Origin: Aspidiotus rigidus
Lineage: Eukaryota > Arthropoda > Insecta > Hemiptera > Diaspididae
Direction of reading: 5' to 3'
Assembly: GCA_035079385.1 (NCBI GenBank)
Contig: JAVHKY010000052.1
Span: 13,330,001-13,394,000 of the forward strand
DNA length: 64,000 bases
The notes beneath the pieces were generated by a model. The model was not told where the DNA came from and searched no databases. It saw only the letters and a program-made list of their open reading frames with translations. This document shows positions 34,701 to 48,200 of the stretch, one piece after another (position 1 is the first letter of the stretch; each line of letters begins with the position of its first letter). The position numbers and the translations under genes were made by a program.

Positions 34701-37700
34701 TAGGCAATTATTTTAACGTTCGTAGATTCGAGGTTGTTGAAGGCGTTGGTAAATCTTTGATATTATCGAGTCGGTAGAATTGACTATAAATACTCAATAT
34801 TCGTATTACACGGCCATACTGACATCAACGGCGTCCCGACGTTGCACTCTAAGGTCTCCTTCATAATTTGAAAACTCCGAAGATTATAATTCCTGCGACG
34901 ATATTGGACGATTCAAATCGAGTAAAGCTTTCTGGTAGAATATTTTCTTTGTCCCTGACACGGCCGTCCTGACGTACAATGACGTCCTCGTTATTGAGAA
35001 AAACCACTCGGTCATTCTGACTACAAATTGATCTTGTGTTCGCTCGTCGACATATAACACCTTATGGTAGACTTATGTACCATAATACATGGTAGATCTT
35101 CATTACCATGAGAGAAATCACCTTATGGTAAATTTACAGTACCATAATAGATGGTAAATTTTCAGTACCATGATATAAGAACACCTTATGGTAAATTTAC
35201 AGTACCATAATATAAGAACACACCATAATACCCTATGCAGTACTGCCTATTAAGAGAACGTTCATTTTAACAATGTGCGGGCGGTTATTTGCCGCGATTT
35301 CAAAGAAATGTGCAGAATTTACATTATTGATTTTGTTTTACATCTTATACTAGCCATCGTAAGCATTAAAAATAAACCACGGTTTGAGATCTTGTGCGGC
35401 ATACTTTCCTTCGTATTTGCGTCCGACGATGTTGGTAACGAGATACCGATCATTAGGAAGGGCTTCTGTTATACGGAAAGGTCCTTTGTATCGTTCTTTG
35501 AGCTTGCGTGTTTCGCCATCAGTAACAATGCTAGAAATGCGCGCTAGGACAAGATCTCCAACGGAGTAGGAGTGTGGCGTTCGTCTTTTTTTGTCAAAGT
35601 TTACTTTCTGGTTTCGTTGCATTGTTTCAATCCGGGCAATCATATCTTGGCGAACGCGAGTTACATCAATGAGGGGTTCATCGTCCGTCTGAAGAAAAGC
35701 CGTAGCGGCGGCATTGTAACCGAGGAGAGCTTGCGTCGGCGTAACTCCAGTTGTAGCCGAGATAACGTTGTTGAGGCCAATTTGTACAGTAGGTAGTGCC
35801 TCTTCCCAGTCATCCGTTGTTGTGGTAGCGAGAGCATTATCGATTTGTTTCATTACAATTTCGGCCTGGCCGTTTCCTCTGGGAAGACCAACGGCAATGG
35901 TATGATGATAAGTGCCGACACTATTGCAAAAGTCGGAGAATTCTTGCGAAAATGATGTACCTCGGTCAGTTATGCATCGCGAGGGTGCCCCAATGACCGC
36001 CATTATCTCCTTGAATGCTTTGATGGTGGATGCCGCGGTTCGATCTGGTAACGGTTTTAACCAGATAAACTTAGTGAAAGCATCAACGAGGACTAAGATG
36101 TAACAATTTCCATGTTGAGATTCGTCCAGCTCGCTGTAGAGATCCAAGTGCACTGTGTGAAACGGACGCGCGTGCTTTGGTATTGGATGGAGCATGCCTT
36201 CCTTTGCTCCAACTTTCTTTTTGAAGAAAAGACATGGTATGCAAGCGGTGACGTATTTCTTCACAAATCTTCGCATTCCTGGAAACCAACACTGTCTTGT
36301 TAGTTTTTCGTGCGTCTTGTCAATGCCGGGGTGGCCTGCTTCATCATGATTATGCAGAAGTATTTGCCACCAGCACTCTCGAGGGACGACCCATTTGGGT
36401 CCTCGAGTTGTCTTTCTACATAGTAATCCATTTTGAAGGAGGTAAGGACTTTTGGGCATCGCATTAGTTTGATAGCGATTGACTATTTCCCGCAGTTCAG
36501 CATTGTTGGTTTGGACGATTTTTCTCCAGTCATCCTCTTCAAAGGTGCGGATGACCAATGCACGAAGTGGTTGCAGTGGCGGATTGCGGCTGAGGGCGTC
36601 AACATGATTCATAGTGCTTCCCGCTCTGTGGACGATTTCAAAATCTAAGCCTTGTAGTTGCATGACCCAGCGAGCGATCCGCGGGGAAATATCTTTCCTA
36701 TAGAATGTGTACTGCACAGCATTACAGTCTGTCATAATTGTGAAATGACGATCGCGGAGAAAGTAATCAAATTGTTTGATGCTTTCAACAATGGCCAATG
36801 CCTCAAGTTCAAAGGAATGGTAGTTTTTTTCGTGAAGTGTAGTTTGACGACTAAAATAGGAAATTGGTACTAGATTGCCGTCTTGCCGTTGCAAAAGAAT
36901 TCCTGCAATTCCTACTCGGCTTGCATCTGTATGAAGTTTGGTATGAGCATGAGGTTGAAATCCTTTGAGTATTGGTTGAGTTATAAGTAGTCGCTTCAAT
37001 TTATCGACTACGTCTTGCCTCTCATCATTTGGATGTTCATTTTCGGTCATTTATTACCTTCTTAGCAGTGACTATAGAATTTGCATCAAGGTCAAAAATT
37101 AACAAGTTTTATATTTCCTTGTGGAAAATAGATGTAAGTTCTTTCTTAGAATAGAGAGGTGAGAGTTATCAGAAATATCGAGAATGAACTTCTGAAAAGA
37201 TAAGAAGCAAGTATTTTTTCCATTCAGAGCTGATAACAAAAACGAGAAAATTGATGGGTGGCAAATTTCCTTGAATTGATCAAAATCGATTCTTTTGAGA
37301 GAAGATGATTTGTAGAAAATTTTAAGCTTTACAAATTTGACTCTCGTCATCTCTATCCTAAATTGCCTCATTCCCAACTTATTTTGAGATTCTATAATGG
37401 GAAATTTATTCTGATCCCTTTTGATCGTAACCATGGTACAATTGTTTACGCTCCTAGGCGTCTGACTGGTCCAAATTATCGAGCTGAGTTGGAAAGCTAG
37501 CTGAAGTCTAAAAGTCTGTAGCCAAAACCAGATAATTTTTGGAAAACAGCTGAAAAAATCTCCCATTATTTTATTTGGTGAAACGACGTCAGAAAGTGAC
37601 TGTTCTGTTGTTCTGTGATCATAACAATACCTCTGCCGTACAAAGTGTTTAACTGACATGATAGCCACATGAGCAATCAGAAAGAGACACCTTTTTTTAG

Positions 37701-40700
37701 TTGTTCAAAATTTACAGTTTACCTGATTGTCAATTTTGATAAAGATCAATTCTACTTTGTACAGGAGAGCAGGGTACAAACTTCTTCCAGCCTGTCGCAG
37801 GCTGCTTGTTCTACATTCATCTAGCAACATTTATTGTCAAATTTTTGGTGTTGCCTTTTGGTGTACGCCGGCCTTTTGCCCGGTATTACTAGAATTAAAT
37901 TTTTAAATATCGCTTGTCTGGACTTGTCGAATTAGGATGGCGAATATTATCTGTCTTAAATTTCTTGGTAGATCAGTTTTCGAAAGCGTCGTTTGCTGAT
38001 CGATTGTAGTTTGATTGATTATCCGGTGTGTTCTGATACTTATTCGAATTAGGAACAAAGGATTTTCTTTTTTGATAACGATCATTCGCGGAGCTACAAT
38101 CGTGTGGTTCTGAAAAATCAATAATTTTAACGTTACACTTATTTAGCTGAATATAGTCAGTATTTGTATTACTTTTTTTGGACTCAAATATTGCATATCT
38201 ATTATCTAGCTTACATAAGAGCAGATGGAATTGAACAATGCAATACGTAACGATTGTTAGAGTCGTTAGTATGGGATTGATGAAGCCGGTCGTTAGTGTT
38301 TGAATAAGAAAAATTGTTTGAAATTTCAAGATTTAATGAAACAATTTGATCATTTATTTTGGTTATATTTGATAGATAAAAAGAATCGAATGAATACGGA
38401 AAAGAATCAAATAAAGGGCGTTTATGGTTCTCAATACTTGTGTGTTGCATGTGCAGCACCGCCCGTCATCCATAATGGAGTAGGTGCGGGATGCGTATGC
38501 ATTTAATATTGTTTCCTCCAACACCGGAATCGACCCTTTCGGGTATAACTTCAGTGAAGGAGGAAGTGGTTCTCAATACTATTAATAGTCTTACCTTTCA
38601 AGTACAATGGCTTGACAGAAACTTTTAGGAGGTCCAAATTCAAGAACAGCAGTTGAAAGAGTGGTCTAGAGTTCTGTTTGCTTTCGGTCGTGCACGCGCA
38701 CTGACTGCCATGTAAAAAGTTGACATTTGGGAGCGAGAATCCTTGATTCCTTCGATCTTGTTTAGAAACATATTCCTAAATAGGCGTCACGTCGTTGAAG
38801 TCTATTTCTCCTTCATGGAAATCTGTAACCAACTGATTGAATTTGTTTGCGTACTGCTGTTGATTATTGCTGATTTGGAATTGTAAATTTTTTAGTCTCA
38901 TATAAATCTATTGAGTCGTATGTTTCATTTTTTCCATGCTGTTTGTTGATTATTTCCATGGCAGAAAAAGCCGATGAAGATGATGCTATACTTGCTTGAA
39001 TAGTACGGGACACTTGACGCATTGAAGTACAATTGTGCTCGCGCCTTCATCTTCCATCGCTTTTTAGGGAACTACGACAAGTCCCTGCCTTCCGATTTGA
39101 GGCAGTCAAAAAGGTCTAAACTCTTAAGATCAAGATTGATTATTTGCTTCCACATTCTAAAGTTTTTTTTTTTTTTTTACGCTAATTTTTCTTCTTTTCT
39201 GAACGTTTGAACACAAAAAACTGCGGCTGTCCACTGATTTTCCTGCAGCTCACGTATCAATAGCTTTCAGTGTCGCCTGTACATCTTGATTCAGTTGTTC
39301 CGGTCAAAGAACGCTCTACTATTTTTGTCATCATCTAATAGGTTAGATTCCGCGATTGATTGGTTGTCGTCGGATTCAGCAGAGCTGGAGGAGCAGGCAT
39401 CTGCCTTGGAATGTTCCTTTTTCATCTCAGATACAGCTGGTGATACACAGAGAGAAAGAAGAAAACAAATAATCTGTAATTCAAGATTTTTGTACAATGG
39501 ATACAAACGACAAACTGTTGAATTCACAGTTGGACGAGTAACTGCACAGTATCTATCAAAAATGAAGAAGTTTCTGTAGATTTTCAAACAAAAAACAATT
39601 AAACGAATTATTTCTTCGATTATTAATTTAAATTAATATTGCCCAAATAACGATGACTTACAGTGGCTGTAGCCTGCGCGTGACTAACGTATTTGAAAAG
39701 CAGCATGTCCTGCAGTAGAGACTAGATTTTAAGGGCTTCCAGACTGTAACTTCCGATAAAGGATAGAACGTGAGAACATCGATAACAAAAATAACCAGCT
39801 TAATTTTTATGGAATATTTTTGGTTTGCCATGATTATTTCTGTTTATGAAGACGTTGATACTATTGCCAAGTCCCGACGAAGATTTTGTTTTTGAATGAC
39901 TTTGAAACAATTTTTATTTTGGATGTTTAGTATGGAGAAAGGAAAAGTTGTGTGTTATCAACTTTGTTTTCAAGTAAAAAGTGAAAAGTGAAGAAAATTC
40001 ACCAATTATTGAGGTAAAAAAACACAATTCCAGAAAAGAAAGCGGGTAAAGAAGAGACGAAGTTGTATTTTTTGAGTGATGGAAATAGATGGTGAATAAA
40101 AATTTGAATGTGGTCCATTCGTTTCCGAGAAACACTCACCGTATTTGGCTGCAAATATATTTTTTATACAAGGAATTCCTTCCGACAAAAATGTATGCCT
40201 TTGGCATATAATCCAACGGACGCAACAGATGCTAGTTTTAAAAACCATTCATGTAATCCATTTAAAAATACGCACTAGTAATTGTATACTCTTGGTAATT
40301 CATATTTGAGCTGGCCGACACTGATGTAAAAATTAGATATCTTCATTGCCAGATATCGATATTTTGTGAACAGCATGCGGGGAACATCTTTCTTGTCGAT
40401 CGTTTACCCGCTGTAAACATTCTATGTAAATTGGGTCGAGTACGACCGATTTGAAACTCTTCGTTTTGACTTTTATTTCACGAAAGTCATAAGCAGTCTT
40501 AGTGTTTGTTACGGGTACTTCGATAAATTCTTGAAAAGTTTTATTGGTAAATTATGAGTATTAACTCAACGTTGCTATTAATTGGGGTTTGTAATGTGGA
40601 GATATGATCGAAACAAGAAACGTAGTACAAATTTTTGATGTAGAAAGTCCCTGATGACTTCAAAATACTTTTGTTGACAAGGCGAAGTCCAGTTGAATTT

Positions 40701-42186
40701 TCAGTACTGCGAGTTCTTGTAAATTTTATTGTTCGGATTTCACTCAACAGAGAACAGAACGATTTTTGCTGAGAGCAACAAACGTAAAACAAGAGAGTAT
40801 GATTTATTGTTTTGGGAAGGTGTGGATTTGTGATCAATTCTTTGTTAATAAAGTAAGTACTGAACATAATTCTCATTCCATTTTCATCTTATTCTATAAT
40901 CTAATACGGATATGTGGGATTGGCAGATTTGAAAATCTTGATTTTACGTACTACCCACTGGAATAGAGAAGAAAGTTGTTCGATAAAGTAAACAGTTACG
41001 TGCACTTACAAAATCCACGATGGATGAAGGCAAAGAAAGCTTTTACTGGAATGAGGGCTTGAAGTACCAAGGGCCAATCAGCGCTGTTTTTACCAGCGGT
41101 GATGAGTTTTAAGCAGTTAATCAACTGATAGGTGGAAACGGCCAAAATTTGATTAGCTTTTATTTTTTAGCCAGTTGATGATTTTCCTTCCTCAGTTGAA
41201 GCCAGGAAATAGCTAAGACATAATTTCGTTTTGTTTTTTATTTTGTTTTCATTTTTGAAGTTCTTCTGCACACATGTTTATAAGCCATCGAGCCAAATCA
41301 TGTATTATGCAATCATAGGGTTATAGCCAATCACTGTGAAGGCAATTGATGAAATGACAAAAAGGCAAAACAAAGCCAGAGTCGATAGCAGCGTTGACTC
41401 GCAATAATGAAATTTTTCTTAGCGGGGAACCCGCTTTCTCTCTTGCTAAGAGGCATTTTCAGGAAACTTTCGCGAGCGCGTCCACGTCCGACTTTGATGA
41501 CGTCATCAATCTAAGTTAAGGCCGCGCTAGACGATCAAGATTTTCGTCAATTTTCCCCGTCAATTTTTTGAAAAATCGAGTTTATACGATTTCTGGCAGT
41601 CTTCAAAAAAGTTTCTTCTTCTCTTCTCGACACCTCAATAATATAATTATCAACTGCATGTATTCTCCAACCGTGAGTACGTGTTATTGTACTTTTCGAT
41701 CAAATTTTACCTCAATTTCTTGAATTGCCTATCATTATTTTGGCCGGGAACACTTATACTATTTGTGGGTATACTTTTCCATTTTGGATATTGAGAGGCA
41801 CAAAGTAGAGAAGAACCAAATCTCTCAGATTTCAGATCTGAGGGGAACAAGATGATACAAGCCTTCTGATATTTTGATTTCCAGATCTAGACACGGAAAA
41901 ATCTGGATCTCTTGAGCTATAGATCTCGGTGGAAAAAGAGGTTCATATTTTTCAGAAAATAGTCTGAAAGAAGAAGAAGGGAAAAAAACAAGAGATCTAG
42001 ATGATAAAGCGTATGACGATTCAGTCTTGTTTTCTCTTCAAATCACGTGAGAGAAATAGTCTATGACATGTATTCATAATTTTATACAAATAACAAATCT
42101 ATCCGTAACTCAAAAAAATGATGATAACGCTTCTCGTAAAAGAAAGAAGAAGCAGAGGTGTAATCATCTGATGTGTCATCAAGTAA

Positions 42187-42217
<31 letters not shown>

Positions 42218-45200
42218 TTCTTAATTGAGAGTTGAGTCTATGTTTTCAGTGTTGTTCAGTGCTAGGTGTGTGGTAGAAGGAAAGTTAAGGGCAGATCGGG
42301 TAATTTGAAAAACTGGACAAGAGATAAAGTGTTCTTCCATCGAATTACACATATTTTAAGATCAATGTGGACACAATAACAGGCCGAAATTTGCTAAGAG
42401 ATATGTATAAGGTAGACGAGTATGGCCTATTCTCGGTCTTTCTAAGATGACTTCCTCTCGTCTCGTATGTCTGTGCAATGTGTTTGTACGTTTCAGCGAG
42501 TTTATACTTCTTGTTAGAATAGTTTTTACAAGTTCTACACCATTTATCAATCCAGTGCGTTGTACTGCGGCGGTTTATAACAATACTTTGAAGAAGAAGG
42601 AAAAAAAAAAAAAAAAAAAGAGGAAAATGGCTTTATATATCATTTTCTTATATAAGTTTAATCGGGATTCCTGTCGGATTTGCTCTGTTTGCTTCCAAAC
42701 AGATGATTATGAACGTGATTTGCAAGTCGAGAAGAGGATTAAACTAGAGCCCTATGATAATGAGTGAGGAGATGGATCGCCATATTTAGTCGTTACGTCA
42801 TCATTAATCCTTGCAGTTCCTAATAGGGTGAGAAATTGATACAATTGGTGGAAATATTTTGTATCATTTAAAAGTACCATGTTTTGCATTTTATTTTGGC
42901 ACTGATACCTGTATTCTAAAACCAATTCTAGTAGTTCTTTTATAATTTTCACATGTTATCAGTCACTGAAATAGGGAAGTCTGAAGATAAATAATGACGT
43001 AAAGACCAAATATGGCGGCCCATGTCTTCACTCGTTATTATATTGCTGTAATAAAACTAAAACCTGATGGTTACTGTCGTTGTAAATGTTTTAAAGTCCC
43101 CAACAACAAGATGCGGTAGTGCACTCGTACAATATATGAAGAGAATAGTTTGCAGACCTTTTAAAAAGGAATCATTATCTCAATAAAGTCTTTGAAGGGA
43201 CTTTCAAGTTCTAATTAAAGGGACGTATAGATTGAAATATTTTTCAACTCATTGACTCAACCAGGACCTCCTGGATTTTTTTTAACGCAAATCTCTGCTG
43301 TTGATTTTTTAAGCAGAGTAAAATTTGTAGTTCTCAGGAGAAATTCTGCTTTCTCAAGTACAATTTGAAAGACAATTGCGCAGGGAAAAAAAATCTGAGA
43401 AAAAGAAATTTATTGAAATATATTTTTTGCATTATTATGGTCTCTCAATTTGGAGGATGATGGCGTGGAGTTTATGACGAGGGGGATATCCCACAAGCTG
43501 AAGAAGTTTCCATCACTCGGCCATCATACTGTCTTATTTAGAACCTTCAAGTCATGTATGTTCAGTAGGATCAAGAAACCGTTTTTGGTAAAAATCCGAC
43601 TTACAAAATGTTCATATCTATGTTGATGTGTATTTGTGTAAGGTATTCCTTATGTTGAGTGCTTCAACTAAATAACGTTACAGCGATACTTACAGAGAAA
43701 CAAGTAAACGCTGATTATAATTATGTGAACAAAGATGATATAATTCTAAAAGTAGTCAGCTGAGCTACATTCCTATGTGACTCTCGCTCTTTCAAATCAA
43801 TTCAGTGTTTCCTCTGCAATCGGAATGATATTCGAGATTTATTCTCACAAATTGATACAGAAGACAGAGTGAGTGGTCTTGTGAAAGACGCAAAACTATA
43901 GACTGCAAAGCGATGGACCATAAATTGGAAAGTCAAAGACCGTGAATCAGAAGGGCTAAAGCCGGAAAGTTTGCTCGAACTGTAATTTGGCGAGGATTTT
44001 ACGCCGGTAATTCTCCTGGGAGGGGAGTGGGGTGGTAAAGTATTCGACATTACATGTACTCTGGTGTGGAAGTGTGGAATGAGTGTTCTGAGGAATTACT
44101 GTTGGTGATTCAATCATCTGCGTGTTTCTCAGCTAAGGTAAGGGATTTCAAGTGGTCTATCGGGGAAAAAAATGGGTCAACTTCGCAAATCCAAGGTCTT
44201 CCATGTATTGTTTGTTTTCATCAAACATAATTTTATTCCGGCGTTACACACCGCTGGACCGTGGAGCTTTTTTTCTGTGGAAGATTTATAGGCTTTTTGT
44301 ATCTTAAGAACACCTAGCGCCTTGATTTCTTTTCTTTTCTTTTTTCTCCCTCTAAATTTGTCTCTGAACGTAGAGTAGGCTTGCCCATGATGAAATTTGA
44401 AGCAGATTTAGTCTAGAACTTACACAAATTTGTCGGAGTATCCGTCTGTTTACTTTGGAAAGCGTTACTGTAATGATCCCCTCCTGACCTCATCCACATT
44501 TGCATTGTCTATAGTATACTGCTTTTTACATTTAGTAGTAAGATCCTATGTGTGCATTTCAATATGTCGTGTAGGTTTTTTAGAGCAATATGAATGTCGA
44601 TATTTATATCATACCCATGAGATATCACCAGCTGCCGTGAAGGAAAAGATTTATGAAAATGTTTTATCTTCAAATTACGATGGAAGTTTTTTACCATACT
44701 TTTTTCTTCTTTGAAGAAATTACGAGACAACGATAAAATGAATAGAAGATAATGGACAGGTTACAGAAATTGTTATTAATGAATAATTTGATAATCGAGT
44801 TGCTTTTTGGAGAATATTCTTTTGTTTCTTGGAACGCCTAATGTACGAACGTTTGTTGAAATGATCTATACAAATAAGCTTGTAAGTAGAGAGAGGATGA
44901 AATGGAATTCACATTCGCACCCTAGAATAATTGAAATAAAATAATTTTTGAAAAAGGAAAAAGTCTGATGTTGCTAACAAAGTTGATTGAATTGAAAATG
45001 AAAAATTTACATCATCATAATTGAATTGGAAAGAAAAAAACAGGAGTTGGAGATTAAAAAAAAACCCTAGTTACCGAACAAAATTCTAAGAAATTTTGCA
45101 ATCAACTTCTGCGTCAAAAATAATTTAATTTTTGGGAAAAAATCTATGACACGTGAAATTTTACAGCAACATCTTAGTATCAATTCATATAAGGTGAAGA

Positions 45201-48200
45201 TCTGAGGGCTGTTTATTTATAGTAGGAGAATAAATAAACAGAATGACTATTCACTTCTAATTTAAGAAAGGATGTCAGTGAGGGGGTACGGCGGTGTTGC
45301 TGTAAAATTTCACATAATTATTATGATTGATAATTTCATTGATATCTTTCTCAAAGTCATATTTAACGCTCAAGTTGGTAAGTGGGACTTTCCATCTCAA
45401 ACTCTTGTTGTTTTCTTTTCAATTTAGGTAATTATAATAATGTAGATTTTCTATTTTCAGTTTAATCAAATTTGTCAGCAACACCAGAGTTTATTTTTTC
45501 CTCAAAAAAGTATTTTGTTCTTGACCTACTAGTATACACACTAGGGGAAAAAAAAGCAAAAAAAAGAAAAGATTCGAACGACAGATGATTATAGTTCCAA
45601 GCGCCGCTCTGCAAAAAATGCGTATAATTGATTGAAAAAAATAGTTCAAGTCACAATAAAATGTTGTTAACATTGCTAAAATTTTGTGATCTTTACTCCT
45701 TTTTGTAGTAAATTTGAGCATTTCTTACAGAGTGGCGCGCTGGAACTATAATCGGTAGTCATTTGAAATATTTGTACTTTCAACAGGAAACCTGTTGTAT
45801 ATTGAGTTGATTTCAAATTTGTCTTATCGCCGTACGGCGACTGATCAGCCCTAATAAAGAATTTGGATGAAGGAATACTCGAAGGAGTAAAGAGATAGAT
45901 ACACGAACCGCACTAAAATATCACACGACTGAGCGCTTTCGGCTAAACAGGCATTCTCAAAGTATAGAAAGCGTTTAGCCAAAAGCGCTCTGTCGTGTGA
46001 TATTTTAGTGCGGTTCGTGTATCTATCTCTTTACTCCTTCGAGTATTCCTTCATAATGAATGACCGTAAACTTCAAAAACGGATTGATTCAAAGAATTTG
46101 GACTTGTAGAATGTCGAATTTTTGGGTGACTTGAAAAACTTTCGCCTCTCGAGCCATAACATAGGAAAGGGACTTTGAAGAAAATTTTGACTTTGGAACC
46201 ATAATATATTATGTGAGGGGTCTTGGAAATTTCGACTTCCGAGCCATAATATATGATACGAAAAAAATTCTTACTTTCAGATTGTATACACCAAGGGACT
46301 CAGAAAACTTAGACTCTTCAAGATTTCAATTTGAATTCTCAATACCAGAACCGACTCGACCCGTACAACCCTGCGTTCCTCTTTTAACTTCGTTAAGGAA
46401 GCCGTCGTTTTATGTATTTTTAACAAGGAATCTGTTTTATGGGGGTCTTTTTGAGAAATTTGCCGTGCGCCGTCCACCGTCCAGCAAAAAACTTGGAAAA
46501 ATTTCGATTCACGAGCTATATGTGAAAAGAGAGGGATTTAGAAAAGATTTCGACTCTCGAGCCAGACATGATAGGAGGGGGACTTGGAAAAATTTCGACT
46601 ATTGAGCTATATATGATATGAAAGGGACTTTGCAAAAATCTCAACTCTCGAGCTATCATATAAAGCTCGAGATTCGAGAAAAATTTAGACTCAAACTATA
46701 TTATGCTAGGCCTATAGTAGGTCTAGGCCTTCTTTATACTAGCTTTATCTGGGTCTAGGCTTCGTTGAATTTTCAATACCAAATCCCTTTTGACTTGTAA
46801 AACAGGTTCCCTGCGTTTCTCGTTCAACTTCGTTAAGGAAGCCGTCGTTTTTTGTCGGTGTGGAGGGGGGGGGGGCTAAAATGATTTTGAAAGTTGAATG
46901 GAATTGAGGCTGAATTTGTTCTGATACGGTCCAAGTATACTTCAAATGTACGAAATTTGTTTCCTAATTTCATTTACAATTTGAGCTCATAATAAACTTT
47001 CTACGTCTATCGGTGAATTCTTGAACTCTCACTTCACAAACCTTGACAAATTGATCAATCTTTAGCTCATTTTGGTCCATAACTCGGACCAGGAAAGTTG
47101 TAAAAAGTTCGTGTTGTGGGCTCAGATTGTAGATGTAATTGAGATACAAATTTCGTACTTTTAATGTCCAGTATATGACTAACGTTTTGCGTTTTTGTGT
47201 TGAAACGAATTTAGCCCTGATTCCCATTCAACTGTTGACATCATTTTGGCCCACCCTCCCTGTACTCCATACCATTAGATTTATGTAACAGTTGGATATC
47301 GTTCAACTTTTAGTGTTCCCAATACCTAACTACAAAAGAAAGAAATTGAAAAGAAATTTACAGCTTGAAACGGGAATTCGCTCGGCCCTGCCGTCAAAAG
47401 ACGCTTAATACATAATATGATACCCGACGTTTCGGAAACACAGTTTCCATTATCAAGGGTCTTACAGCGTGTTTATAACGTTCCTCACTAATCACTGAGT
47501 CTACGCGTCTCCCTGGCATCCCTAAAACATTCAAAGTTAGCACGCAAATACAACTTGTACACTATAGGTAGGTGTGCTTCTGAAGAGAATTAACCTTTCA
47601 CACTGTTGCGGATAGCATAATGTTTACCTGTTTTCTATCTCGCTGAGCGTAACAAACTGAAATGTATAGCGAAATTTTAGCCTTCTAGAGATGGTATTGC
47701 AAAATAATGCAATTTTTACTCCGTTTTAATGTTCAAAGAATTTTTATTTCAATGAATTGAACGTGGAATTACTAAGGTTCAGAAAGTAATAGTTTTGTTT
47801 CTTACGTTCAAGGAGCAGGCAATTACTATTCTATCCTCAAAAGTATGAAGGACTTATACACCCTCTTGATTTGCTCCTTCACCTGATACTACTCTTACAC
47901 TTCTCTTGCCTGGACTTTTTCTAGCCGATAAAATAGTTGTTAAATAGTTTCTCGATGATTTTTCGTGAATTTTTCGATATTTCCTATGGCAATATGGCGT
48001 AACTTGAACGTTTGTATTATTATCTTGTATTTGTATTGTACTATCATTTCCAATTTTCATTGTCAAAGTGTATAATAATAATAATGATGATAATACATAA
48101 TAATAATGAATAATAATAGTAGTAGTGATAGTAGTAGTAACAATAAAAAAGAATAATAATAATGATAATGATATTGAAATAGTATACCATTTTCTGTCGG

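Noticed and set aside
35056..35232. CRISPR-like array
   Set aside because: Units are contiguous without unique spacers, in an animal genome, next to a retrotransposon; a minisatellite.
35040..35349. Defined 3' LTR for the Gypsy fragment
   Set aside because: No second copy in the window to set the borders, and no clear TG..CA pair.
37099..37668. 189-codon minus-strand frame upstream of the Gypsy pol
   Set aside because: No RT or protease motifs and AT-driven composition; overlaps a MITE end. Could not be assigned.
37780..37900. FLVLPFGV phrase on the plus strand resembling an RT motif
   Set aside because: Only a few residues match and stops flank it on both sides; no neighbouring RT blocks.
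39286..39579. Plus-strand 97-codon frame in intron 13 as a BET exon
   Set aside because: No acceptor/donor pair with matching phase and no similarity to BET tails.
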